Both the position numbers and the translations under genes were made by a program. Positions 24,551-37,800 of a DNA stretch of 64,000 bases are shown piece by piece (position 1 is the stretch's first letter; each line of letters opens with the position of its first letter). The notes beneath the pieces were generated by a model that was not told the DNA's origin, did no database searches, and was given only the letters and a program-made list of their open reading frames with translations. Source of the DNA: Coriaria nepalensis (lineage: Eukaryota; Streptophyta; Magnoliopsida; Cucurbitales; Coriariaceae); NCBI GenBank assembly GCA_027186245.1, contig CP114481.1:48701501-48765500 (forward strand), read 5' to 3'.

Positions 24551-27500
24551 ATTTGAACGAATTCTATTTTTGCACTACAAACACAACTTTTGTGCATAAC
24601 TTGCAAATGATCATTGCAAGGAAAGTGTGCATTCGTTTAAACTTAAAATCATTTCAATGAGTCATTCAAGTCAATAACTAATTTCAAAGCAATTCGAACG
24701 AATTCTAGTTTTGCACTACAGACACAACTTTTGTGCATAACTTACAAATGATCATCGCAAGGAAAGTGTGTATTCGTTTAACCTTAAAATCATTTAAATG
24801 AGTCATTTCAAGTCAATAACTAATTTCAAAGCTATTCGAACGAATTCTATTTTGCACTTTAAAAACAAGTTTTGTGCATAAATTGCAAATGATCATTCCA
24901 AGGAAAGTGTGCATTCGTTTAAAATTAAAATCATTTCAATGAGTCATTTCAAGTAAATAACTTATTTCAAAGCAAGTCGAACGAATTCTAGTTTTGCACT
25001 ATTGACACAACTTTTGTGCATAACTTTCAAAGGATCATTGCAAGGAAAGTGTGCATTCGTTTAACCTTAAAATCATTTTAATGAGTCATTTCAAGTAAAT
25101 AACTTATTTCAAAGCAAGTCGAACGAATTCTAGTTTTGCACTATTGACACAACTTTTGTGCCTAACTTGCAAATGATCATTGCAAGGAAAGTGTGCATTC
25201 GTTTAACCTTAAAATCATTTCACTGAGTCATTTCAAGTCAATAACTAATTTCCAAACAATTCGAACTATTTCTAGTTTTGCACTACAGACACAACTTTTG
25301 TGAATAACTTGCAAATGATCATCGCAAGGAAAGTGTGCATTCGTTTAACCTTAAAATCATTTCAATAAGTCATTTCAAGTCAATAACTAATTTCAAAGCA
25401 ATTCGAACGAATTCTATTTTTGCACTACAAAAACAAGTTTGGTGCATAACTTGCAAATGATCATCGCAAGGAAAGTGTGCATTCGTTTAACTTTAAAATC
25501 ATTTAAATGAGTCATTTCATGTCAATAACTAATTTCAAAGCTATTCGAACGAATTCTATTTTTGCACTTTAAAAACAAGTTTTGTGCATAACTTGCAAAC
25601 GATCATTCCAAGGAAAGTGTGCATTCGTTTAAAATTAAAATCATTTCAATGAGTCATTTCAAGTAAATAACTTATTTCAAAGCAAGTCGAACGAATTCTA
25701 GTTTTGCAATATCGACACAACTTTTGTGCATAACTTGCAAATGATCATCGCAAGGAAAGTGTGCATTCGTTTAACCCTAAAATCATTTAAATGAGTCATT
25801 TCAAGTCAATAACTAATTTCAAAGCAATTCGAACGAATTCTATTTTTGCATTTTAAAAACAAGTTTTGTGCATAACTTGCAAATGATCATTCCAAGGAAA
25901 GTGTGCATTCGTTTAAAATTAAAATCATTTCAATCAGTCATTTGAAGTCAATAACTTTTTTCAAAGCAAGTCGAATGAATTCTAGTTTTGCACTACAGAC
26001 ACAACTTTTGTGCATAACTTGCAAATGATCATTGCAAGGAAAGTGTGCATTCGTTTAATCTTAAAATCATTTCAATGAGTCATTTCAAGTTAATACCGTT
26101 TTTCAAAGCAAGTCGAATGAATTCTATTTTTGCACTACAAACAAAACTTTTGTGCATAACTTGCAAATGATCATTGCAAGGAAAGTGTGCATTCGTTTAA
26201 CCTTAAAATCATTTCAATGTGTCATTTCAAGTCAATAACTAATTTCAAAGCAATTCGAACGAATTCTAGTTTTGCACTACAGACACAACTTTAGTGCATA
26301 ACTTGCAAATGATCATCGCAAGGAAAGTGTGCATTCGTTTAACTTTAAAATCATTTAAATGAGTCATTTCAAGTCAATAACTAATTTCAAAGCAATTTGA
26401 ACGAATTCTATTTTTGCACTTTAAAAACAAGTTTTGTGCAAAACTTGCAAGTGATCATTCAAAGGAAAGTGTGCATTCGTTTAAAATTAAAATCATTTTA
26501 ATGAGTCATTTCAAGTAAATAACTTATTTCAAAGCAAGTCGAACGAATTCTAGTTTGGCACTATAGACACAACTTTTGTGCATAACTTGCAAATGATCAT
26601 TGCAAGGAAAGTGTGCATTCGTTTAACCTTAAAATCATTTTAATGAGTCATTTCAAGTCAATAACTAATTTCAAAGCAATTCGAACGAATTCTATTTTGG
26701 CACTACAAACACAACTTTTGTGCATAACTTGCAAATGATCATTGCAAGGAAAGTGTGCATTCGTTTAACCTTAAAATCATTTCAATGAGTCATTTCACGT
26801 CAATAACTAATTTCAAAGCAATTCGAACGAATTCTAGTTTTGCACTACAGACACAACTTTTGTGCATAACTTGCAAATGATCATCGCATGGAAAGTGTGC
26901 ATTCGTTTAACCTTAAAATCATTTCAATCAGTCATTTCAAGTCAATAACTAATTTCAAAGCAATTCAAACGAATTCTTGCTTTTGCACTGCAAAAACACG
27001 TTTTGTGCATAACTTGCAAATGATCATTCCAAGGAAAGTGTGCATTCTTTTAACCATAAAATGATTTCAATCAGTCATTTCAAGTAAATATCATATTTCA
27101 AAGCAATTCAAATGAATTCTATTTTTGCACTACAAACACAACTTTTGTGCATAACTTGCAAATGATCATTCCAAGGAAAGTGTGCATTCTTTTGACCTTA
27201 AAATCATTTCAATCATTCATTTCAAGTCAATATCATATTTCAAAGCAATTCGAACGAATTCTATTTTTGCACTACAAACACAACTTTTGTGCATAACTTG
27301 CAATTGATCATTGCAAGGAAAGTGTGCATTCGTTTAAACTTAAAATCATTTCAATGAGTCATTCAAGTCAATAACTAATTTCAAAGCAATTCGAACGAAT
27401 TCTAGTTTTGCACTACAGACACAACTTTTGTGCATAACTTCCAAAATGATCATCGCAAGGAAAGTGTGCATTCGTTTGACATTAAAATCATTTAAATGAG

Positions 27501-29100
27501 TCATTTCAAGTCAATAACTAATTTCAAAGCTATTCGAACGAATTCTATTTTGCACTTTAAAAACAAGTTTTGTGCATAAATTGCAAATGATCATTCCAAG
27601 GAAAGTGTGCATTCGTTTAAAATTAAAATCATTTCAATGAGTCATTCCAAGTAAATAACTTATTTCAAAGCAAGTCGAACGAATTCTAGTTTTGCACTAT
27701 TGACACAACTTTTGTGCATAACTTTCAAATGATCATTGCAAGGAAAGTGTGCATTCGTTTAACCTTAAAATCATTTTAATGAGTCATTTCAAGTCAATAA
27801 CTAATTTCAAAGCAATTCGAACGAATTCTATTTTTGCACTACAAACACAACTTTTGTGCATAACTTGCAAATGATCATCGCATGGAAAGTGTGCATTCGT
27901 TTAACCGTAAAATCATTGCAATCAGTCATTTCAAGTCAATAACTAATTTCAAAGCAATTCAAACGAATTCTTGTTTTTGCACTGCAAAAACAAGTTTTGT
28001 GCATAACTTGCAAATGATCATTCCAAGGAAAGTGTGCATTCTTTTAACCATAAAATCCTTTCAATCAGTCATTTCAAGTAAATATCATATTTCAAAGCAA
28101 TTCAAACGAATTCTATTTTTGCACTACAGACACAACTTTTGTGCATAACTTGCAAATGATCATTGCAAGGAAAGTGTGCATTCGTTTAACCTTAAAATCA
28201 TTTCAATGAGTCATTTCAAGTTAATACCGTTTTTCAAAGCAAGTCGAATGAATTCTATTTTTGCACTACAAACACAACTTTTGTGCATAACTTGCAAATG
28301 ATCATTGCAAGGAAAGTGTGCATTCGTTTAACCTTAAAATCATTTCAATGTGTCATTTCAAGTCAATAACTAATTTCAAAGCAATTCGAACGAATTCTAG
28401 TTTTGCACTACAGACACAACTTTAGTGCATAACTTGCAAATGATCATCGCAAGGAAAGTGTGCATTCGTTTAACTTTAAAATCATTTAAATGAGTCATTT
28501 CAAGTCAATAACTAATTTCAAAGCAATTTGAACGAATTCTATTTTTGCACTTTAAAAACAAGTTTTGTGCAAAACTTGCAAGTGATCATTCAAAGGAAAG
28601 TGTGCATTCGTTTAAAATTAAAATCATTTTAATGAGTCATTTCAAGAACATAACTTATTTCAAAGCAAGTCAAACGAATTCTAGTTTTGCACTATAGATA
28701 CAACTTTGGTGCATAACTTGCAAATGATCATTGCAAGGAAAGTGTGCATTCGTTTAACCTTAAAATCATTTTAATGAGTCATTTCAAGTCAATAACTAAT
28801 TTCAAAGCAATTCGAACGAATTCTATTTTTGCACTACAAACACAACTTTTGTGCATAACTTGCAAACATCATCGCAAGGAAAGTGTGCATTCGTTTAACC
28901 TTAAAATCATTTCAATGAGTCATTTCAAGTCAATAACTAATTTCAAAGCAATTCGAACGAATTCTATTTTTGCACTACAAAAACAAGTTTTGTGCATAAC
29001 TTGCAAATGTTCATTCCAAGGAAAGTGTGCATTCTTTTCACCATAAAATCATTTCAATCAGTCATTTCAAGTAAATATCATATTTCAAAGCAATTCGAAC
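24550..29100 (+). repeat. Mixed monomers with displaced segment copies
   Basis: This is satellite only, with no gene. Two segment pairs can be followed: a one-base-short GTCATTCAAG at 24,661 and 27,358 (2,697 bp, 19 monomers minus 1), and TTAATACCG at 26,091 and 28,222 with AAGTGATC at 26,451 and 28,582 (2,131 bp, 15 monomers + 1). Small indels are more frequent than elsewhere: an extra A at about 27,433, a shortened GCAAACATCATC at 28,862, and AAGAACATAAC near 28,645. Confidence 0.65.
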
Positions 29101-29109
29101 GAATTCTAT

Positions 29110-30386
29110 TTTTGCACTACAAACACAACTTTTGTGCATAACTTGCAAATGATCATTGCAAGGAAAGTGTGCATTCGTTTAACCTTAAAATCATTTCAAT
29201 GAGTCATTTCAAGTCAATAACTAATTTCAAAACAATTCGAACTAATTCTAGTTTTGCACGATAGACACAACTTTTGTGCATAACTTGCAAATGATCATCG
29301 CAAGGAAAGTGTGCATTCGTTTAACCTTAAAATCATTTCAATCAGTCATTTCAAGTCAATAACTAATTTCAAAGCAATTCGAACGAATTCTATTTTTGCA
29401 CTACAAAAACAAGTTTTGTGCATAACTTGCAAATGATCATTCCAAGGAAAGTGTGCATTCTTTTAACCTTAAAATCATTTCAATCAGTCATTTCAAGTAA
29501 ATATCATATTTCAAAGCAATTCGAACGAATTCTATTTTTGCACTACACACACAACTTTTGTGCATAACTTGCAAATGATCATTGCAAGGAAAGTGTGCAT
29601 TCGTTTAACCTAAAAATCATTTCAATGAGTCATTTCAAGTGAATAACTAATTTCAAAGCAATTCGAACGAATTCTAGTTTTGCACTACAGACACAACTTT
29701 TGTGCATAACTTGCAAATGATCATCGCAAGGAAAGTGTGCATTCGTTTAACCTTACAATTATTTAAATGAGTCATTTCAAGTCAATAACTAATTTCAAAG
29801 CAATTCGAACGAATTCTATTTTTGCACTTTAAAAACAAGTTTTGTGCATAACTTGCAAATGATCATTCCAAGGAAAGTGTGCATTCGGTTAAAATTAAAA
29901 TCATTTCAATGAGTCATTTCAAGTAAATAACTTATTTCAGAGCAAGTCGAACGAATTCTAGTTTTGCAATATACACACAACTTTTGTGCATAACTTGCAA
30001 ATGATCACCGCAAGGAAAGTGTGCATTCGTTTAACCCTAAAATCATTTAAATGAGTCATTTCAAGTCAATAACTAATTCCAAAGCAATTCGAACGAATTC
30101 TATTTTGCATTTTAAAAACAAGTTTTGTGCATAACTTGCAAATGATCATTCCAAGGAAACTGTGCATTCGTTTAAAATTAAAATCATTTCAGTCAGTCAT
30201 TTAAAGTCAATAACTTTTTTCAAAGCAAGTCGAATGAATTCTAGTCTTGCACTACAGACACCACTTTTGTGCATAACTTGCAAATGATCATTGCAAGGAA
30301 AGTGTGCATTCGTTTAACCTTAAAATCATTTCAATGAGTCATTTCAAGTTAATACCGTTTTTCCAAGCAAGTCGAATGAATTCTAT
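29110..30386 (+). repeat. 9-monomer HOR, copy 1 (1,277 bp)
   Basis: Diagnostic changes recur at +1,277 (9 x 142 minus 1): GCACGATAGAC at 29,256 and 30,533, TTACAATT near 29,752 and 31,029, and the short TCTATTTTGCATTTT near 30,100 and 31,377, which accounts for the missing base. The left edge is approximate (29,100-29,160). Confidence 0.75.
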
Positions 30387-31740
30387 TTTTGCACTACAAA
30401 CACAACTTTTGTGCATAACTTGCAAATGATCATTGCAAGGAAAGTATGCATTCGTTTAACCTTAAAATCATTTCAATGAGTCATTTCAAGTCAATAACTA
30501 ATTTCAAAACAATTCGAACTAATTCTAGTTTTGCACGATAGACACAACTTTTGTGCATAACTTGCAAATGATCATCGCAAGGAAAGTGTGCATTCGTTTA
30601 ACCTTAAAATCATTTCAATCAGTCATTTCAAGTCAATAACTAATTTCAAAACAATTCGAACGAATTCTATTTTTGCACTACAAAAACAAGTTTTGTGCAT
30701 AACTTGCAAATGATCATTCCAAGGAAAGTGTGCATTCTTTTAACCTTAAAATCATTTCAATCAGTCATTTCAAGTAAATATCATATTTCAAAGCAATTCG
30801 AACGAATTCTATTTTTGCACTACAAACACAACTTTTGTGCATAACTTGCAAATGATCATTGCAAGGAAAGTGTGCATTCGTTTAACCTAAAAATCATTTC
30901 AATGAGTCATTTCAAGTGAATAACTAATTTCAAAGCAATTCGAACGAATTCTAGTTTTGCACTACAGACACAACTTTTGTGCATAACTTGCAAATGATCA
31001 TCGCAAGGAAAGTGTGCATTCGTTTAACCTTACAATTATATAAATGAGTCATTTCAAGTCAATAACTAATTTCAAAGCAATTCGAACGAATTCTATTTTT
31101 GCACTTTAAAAACAAGTTTTGTGCATAACTTGCAAATGATCATTCCAAGGAAAGTGTGCATTCGGTTAAAATTAAAATCATTTCAATGAGTCATTTCAAG
31201 TAAATAACTTATTTCAGAGCAAGTCGAACGAATTCTAGTTTTGCAATATACACACAACTTTTGTGCATAACTTGCAAATGATCATCGCAAGGAAAGTGTG
31301 CATTCGTTTAACCCTAAAATCATTTAAATGAGTCATTTCAAGTCAATAACTAATTCCAAAGCAATTCGAACGAATTCTATTTTGCATTTTAAAAACAAGT
31401 TTTGTGCATAACTTGCAAATGATCATTCCAAGGAAACTGTGCATTCGTTTAAAATTAAAATCATTTCAATCAGTCATTTAAAGTCAATAACTTTTTTCAA
31501 AGCAAGTCGAATGAATTCTAGTCTTGCACTACAGACACAACTTTTGTGCATAACTTGCAAATGATCATTGCAAGGAAAGTGTGCACTCGTTTAACCTTAA
31601 AATCATTTCAATGAGTCATTTCAAGTTAATACCGTTTTTCCAAGCAAGTCGAATGAATTCTATTTTTGCACTACAAACATAACTTTTGTGCATAACTTGC
31701 AAATGATCATTGCAAGGAAAGTGTGCATTCGTTTAACCTT
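30387..31740 (+). repeat. 9-monomer HOR, copy 2
   Basis: This follows copy 1 through ACCGTTTTTCCAAGC (near 31,630; 30,353 in copy 1) and diverges about 31,745, where ATCATTTAAATGAG replaces ATCATTTCAATGAG. A third GCACGATAGAC at 32,520 belongs to a separate fragment 14 monomers further on. Confidence 0.75.
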
Positions 31741-34700
31741 AAAATCATTTAAATGAGTCATTTCAAGTCAATAACTAATTTCAAAGCTATTCGAACGAAT
31801 TCTATTTTTGCACTTTAAAAACAAGTTTTGTGCATAACTTGCAAATGATCATTCCAAGGAAAGTGTGCATTCGTTTAAAATTAAAATCATTTCAATGAGT
31901 CATTTCAAGTAAATAACTTATTTCAAAGCAGTTCGAACGAATTCTAGTTTTGCACTATAGATACAACTTTTGTGCATAACTCGCAAATGATCATTGCAAG
32001 GAAAGTGTGCATTCGTTTAACCTTAAAATCATTGTAATGTGTCATTTCAAGTCAATAACTAATTTCAAAGCAATTCGAACGAATTCAATTTTTGCACTAC
32101 AAACACAACTTTTGTGCATAACTTGCAAATGATCATCGCAAGGAAAGTGTGCATTCGTTTAACCTTAAAATCATTTCAATCGGTCATTTCAAGTCAATAA
32201 CTAATTTCAAAGTAATTCGAACGAATTCTATTTTTGCACTACAAAAACAAGTTTTGTGCATAACTTGCAAATGATCATTCCAAGGAAAGTGTGCATTCTT
32301 TTAACCATAAAATCATTTCAATCAGTCATTTCAAGTAAATATCATATTTCAAAGCAATTCGAACGAATTCTATTTTTGCACTACAAACACAACTTTTGTG
32401 CATAACTTGCAAATGATCATTGCAAGGAAAGTGTGCATTCGTTTAACCTTAAAATCATTTCAATGAGTCATTTCAAGTCAATAACTAATTTCAAAACAAT
32501 TCGAACTAATTCTAGTTTTGCACGATAGACACAACTTTTGTGCATAACTTGCAAATGATCATCGCAAGGAAAGTGTGCATTCGTTTAACCTTAAAATCAT
32601 TTCAATCTGTCATTTCAAGTCAATAACTAATTTCAAAGCAATTCGAACGAATTCTATTTTTGCACTACAAAAACAAGTTTTGTGCATAACTTGCAAATGA
32701 TCATCGCAAGGAAAGTGTGCATTCATTTAACCTTAAAATCATTTCAATGAGTCATTTCAAGTAAATAACTTATTTCAAAGCAAGTCGAACGAATTCTAGT
32801 TTTGCACTATAGACACAACTTTTGTGCATAACTTGCAAATGATCATTGCAAGGAAAGTGTGCATTCGTTTAACCTTAAAATCATTTTAATGAGTCATTTC
32901 AAGTCAATAACTAATTTCAAAGCAGTTCGAACGAATTCTATTTTTGCACTACAAACACAACTTTTGTGCATAACTTGCAAATGATCATTGCAAGGAAAGT
33001 GTGCATTCGTTTAACCTTAAAATCATTTCAATGAGTCATTTCACGTCAATAACTAATTTCAAAACAAATCGAACTAATTCTAGTTTTGCACCACACACAC
33101 AACTTTTGTGCATAACTTGCAAATGATCATCGCAAGGAAAGTGTGCATTCCTTTAACCTTAAAATCATTTCAATCAGTCATTTAAAGTCAATAACTACTT
33201 TCAAAGCAATTCGAACGAATTCTATTTTTTCACTACAAAAACAAGTTTTGTGCATAACTTGCAAATGATCATTGCAAGGAAAGTGTGCATTCGTTTAACC
33301 TTAAAATCATTTTAATGAGTCATTTCAAGTCAATAACTAATTTCAAAGCAATTCGAACGAATTCTAGTTTTGCACTACAGACACAACTTTTGTGCATAAC
33401 TTGCAAATGATCATCGCAAGGAAAGTGTGCATTCCTTTAACCTTAAAATCATTTCAATCAGTCATTTAAAGTAAATAACTAATTTCAAAGCAATTCGAAC
33501 GAATTCTATTTTTTCACTACAAAAACAAGTTTTGTGCATAACTTGCAAATGATCATTCCAAGGAAAGTGTGCATTCTTTTAACCTTAAAATCATTTCAAT
33601 CAGTCATTTCAAGTCAATAATGTTTTTCAAAGCAAGTCGAATGAATTCTAGGTTTGCACTACAGACACAACTTTTGTGCATAACTTGCAAATGATCATTG
33701 CAAGGAAAGTGTGCATTCGTTTAACCTTAAAATCATTTCAATGAGTCATTTCAAGTTAATAACTAATTTCAAAGCAATTCTAACGAATTCTAGTTTTGCA
33801 GTACAGACACAACTTTTGTGCATAACTTGCAAATGATCATCGCAAGGAAAGTGTGCATTCGTTTAACCTTAAAATCATTTAAATGAGTCATTTCAAGTCA
33901 ATAACTAATTTCAAAGCTATTCGAACGAATTCTATTTTTGCACTTTAAAAACAAGTTTTGTGCATAACTTGCAAATGATCATTCCAAGGAAAGTGTGCAT
34001 TCGTTTAAAATTAAAATCATTTCAATGAGTCATTTCAAGTAAATAACTTATTTCAAAGCAAGTCGAACGAATTCTAGTTTTGCACTATAGACACAACTTT
34101 TGTGCATAACTTGCAAATGATCATTGCAAGGAAAGTGTGCATTCGTTTAACCTTAAAATCATTTTAATGAGTCATTTCAAGTCAATAACTAATTTCAAAG
34201 CAGTTCGAACGAATTCTATTTTTGCGCTACAAACACAACTTTTGTGCATAACTTGCAAATGATCATTGCAAGGAAAGTGTGCATTCGTTTAACCTTAAAA
34301 TCATTTTAATGAGTCATTTCAAGTCAATAACTAATTTCAAAGCAATTCGAACGAATTCTAGTTTTGCACTACAGACACAACTTTTGTGCATAACTTGCAA
34401 ATGATCATCGCAAGGAAAGTGTGCATTCGTTTAACCTTAAAATCATTTAAATGAGTCATTTCAAGTCAATAACTAATTTCAAAGCAATTCGAACGAATTC
34501 TATTTTTGCACTTTAAAAACAAGTTTTGTGCATAACTTGCAAATGATCATTCCAAGGAAAGTGTGCATTCGTTTAAAATTAAAATCATTTCAATGAGTCA
34601 TTTCAAGTAAATAACTTATTTCAAAGCAAGTCGAACGAATTCTAGTTTTGCAATATAGATACAACTTTTGTGTATAACTTGCAAACGATCATCGCAAGGA

Positions 34701-37700
34701 AAGTGTGCATTCGTTTAACCCTAAAATCATTTAAATGAGTCATTTCAAGTCAATAACTAATTTCAAAGCAATTCGAACGAATTCTATTTTTGCATTTTAA
34801 AAACAAGTTTTGTGCATAACTTGCAAATGATCATTCCAAGGAAAGTGTGCATTCGTTTAAAATTAAAATCATTTCAATGAGTCATTTCAAGTAAATCACT
34901 TATTTCAGAGCAAGTCGAACGAATTCTAGTTTTGCAATATAGACACAACTTTTGTGCATAACTTGCAAATGATCATTGGAAGCAAAGTGTGCATTCGTTT
35001 AACCTTAAAATCATTTTAATGAGTCATTTCAAGTCAATAACTAATTTCAAAGCAATTCGAACGAATTCTATTTTTGCACTACAAACACAACTTTTGTGCA
35101 TAACTTGCAAATGATCATCGCAAGGAAAGTGTGCATTCCTTTAACCTTAAAATCATTTCAATCAGTCATTTCAAGTCAATAACTAATTTCAAAGCAATTT
35201 GAACGAATTCTATTTTTGCACTACAAAAACAAGTTTTGTGCATAATTTGCAAATGATCATTCCAAGGAAAGTGTGCATTCTTTTAACCATAAATTCATTT
35301 CAATCAGTCATTTCAAGTAAATATCATATTTCAGAGCAATACGAACGAATTCTATTTTTGCACGACAAACACAACTTTTGTGCATAACTTGCAAATGATC
35401 ATTGCAAGGAAAGTGTGCATTCGTTTAACCGTAAAATCATTTCAATGAGTTATTTCAAGTCAATAACATATTTCAAAGCAATTCGAATGAAGTCTATTTT
35501 TGCACTACAAACACAAATTTTCTGCATAACTTGCAAATGATCATCGCAAGGAAAGTGTGCATTCGTTTAACATTAAAATCATTTCAATGAGTCATTTCAA
35601 GTAAATAACTTATTTCAAAGCAAGTCGAACGAATTCTAGTTGTGCACTATAGACACAACTTTTGTGCATAACTTGCAAATGATCATTGCAAGGAAAGTGT
35701 GCATTCGTTTAACCTTAAAATCATTTCAATGAGTCATTTCAAGTCAATAAATTATTTCAAGGCAAGTCGAACGAATTCTAGTTTTCCAATACAAACACAA
35801 CTTTTGTGCATAAATGGCAAATGATCATTGCAAGGAAAGTATGCATTCGTTTAAAATTAAAATCATTTCAATGAGTCATTTCAAGTAAATAACTTATTTC
35901 AAAGCAAGTCGAACGAATTCTAGTTTTGCACTATAGACACAACTTTTGTGCATAACTGGCAAATGATCATTGCAAGGAAAGTATGCATTCGTTTAAAATT
36001 AAAATCGTTTCAATGAGTCATTTCAAGTCAATAACTTATTTCAAAGCAAGTCGAACGAATTCTAGTTTTGCACTACCAACACAACTTTTGTGCTTAACTA
36101 GCAAATGATCATTGCAAGGAAAGTATGCATTCGTTTAAAATTAAAATCATTTCAATGAGTCATTTCAAGTCAATAACTTATTTCAAAGCAAGTCGAACGA
36201 ATTCTAGTTTTGCACTACAGACACAACTTTTGTGCATAACTCGCAAATGATCATTGCAAGGAAAGTGTGCATTCGTTTAACCTTAAAATCATTTCAATGA
36301 GTCATTTCAAGTCAATAACTAATTTCAAAACAATTCGAACTAATTCTAGTTTTGCACTACAGACACAACTTTTGTGCATAACTTGCAAATGATCATCGCA
36401 AGGAAAGTGTGCATTCGTTTAACCTTCAAATCATTTCAATGAGTCATTTCAAGTCAATAACTTATTTCAAAGCAAGTCGAACGAATTCTAGTTTTGCACT
36501 ACCAACACAACTTTTGTGCTTAACTAGCAAATGATCATTGCAAGGAAAGTATGCATTCGTTTAAAATTAAAATCATTTCAATGAGTCATTTCAAGTCAAT
36601 AACTTATTTCAAAGCAAGTCGAACGAATTCTAGTTTTGCAATATAGACACAACTTTTGTGCATAACTTGCAAATGATAATTGCAACGAAAGTGTGCATTC
36701 GTTTAACCTTAAAATCATTTTAATGAGTCATTTCAAGTCAACAACTAATTTCAAAGCAATTCGAACGAATTCTATTTTTGCACTACAAACACAACTTTTG
36801 TGCATAACTTGCCAATAATCATCGCAAGGAAAGTGTGCATTCGTTTAACCTTAAAATCATTTCAATCAGTCATTTCAAGTCAATAACTAATTTCAAAGCA
36901 ATTCGAACGAATTCTATTTTTGCACTACAAAAACAAGTTTTCTGCATAACTTGCAAATGATCATTCCAAGGAAAGTGTGCATTCTTTTAACCATAAATTC
37001 ATTTCAATCAGTCATTTCAAGTAAATATCATATTTCAAAGCAATACGAACGAATTCTATTTTGGCACTACAAACACAACTTTTGTGCATAACTTGCAAAT
37101 GATCATTGCAAGGAAAGTGTGCATTCGTTTAACCTTAAAATCATTTCAATGAGTCATTTCAGGTCAATAACATATTTCAAAGCAATTCGAACGAAGTCTA
37201 TTTTTGCACTACTAACACAAGTTTTGTGCATAACTTGCAAATGATCATTCCAAGGAAAGTGTGCATTCTTTTAACCTTAAAATCATTTCAATCAGTCATT
37301 TCAAGTCAATAACGTTTTTCAAAGCAAGTCGAATGAATTCTAGGTTTGCACTACAGACACAACTTTTGTGCATAACTTGCAAATGATCATTGCAAGGAAA
37401 GTGTGCTTTCGTTTAACCTTAAAATCATTTCAATGAGTCATTTCAAGTGAATAACTAATTTCAAAGCAATTCGAACGAATTCTAGTTTTGCACTACAGAC
37501 ACAACTTTTGTGCATAACTTGCAAATGATCATCGCAAGGAAATTGTGCATTCGTCTAACCTTAAAATTATTTAAAAGAGTCATTTCAAGTCAATAACTAA
37601 TTTCAAAACAATTCGAACGAATTCTATTTTTGCACTTTAAAAACAAGTTTTGTGCATAACTTGCAAATGATCATTCCAAGGAAAGTGTGCATTCGTTTAA

Positions 37701-37800
37701 AATTAAAATCATTTCAATGAGTCATTTCAAGTAAATAACTTATTTCAAAGCAAGTCGAACGAATTCTAGTTTTGCAATATACACACAACTTTTGTGCATA
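31740..37800 (+). repeat. Irregular monomer region, centre
   Basis: This is satellite without gene or long HOR. Local copies can be traced: a run with ATCATTTAAATGAG and AAAGCTATTCG at 31,741 and 33,871 (2,130 bp, 15 monomers), a 2-mer pair with TGCATTCCTTTAACC at 33,150 and 33,434 (284 bp), and a 3-mer pair with CACTACCAAC at 36,075 and 36,501 (426 bp). The GTATGCATTC/AACTGGC group at 35,700-36,220 matches the left end of the window. Confidence 0.65.
36040..36620 (+). repeat. Local 3-monomer tandem duplication (426 bp)
   Basis: ACCAACACAAC followed by GTGCTTAACTAGC is found at 36,075 and 36,501, exactly 3 x 142 bp apart, followed in both by the GTATGCATTCG monomer with TTAAAATTAAAATC. Confidence 0.7.

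Noticed and set aside
610..35387. Open reading frames of 60-101 codons with recurring peptides such as HNLQMIIPRKVCILL and SFQSVISSKYHISKQF
   Set aside because: They are satellite read in frame. Because 142 = 3 x 47 + 1, each successive monomer is read in the next frame, so an ORF lasts only while a couple of adjacent monomers lack stops. They recur only because the HORs recur (for example at 5722, 9415 and 13108), and they have no codon bias or conserved start context. Not genes.
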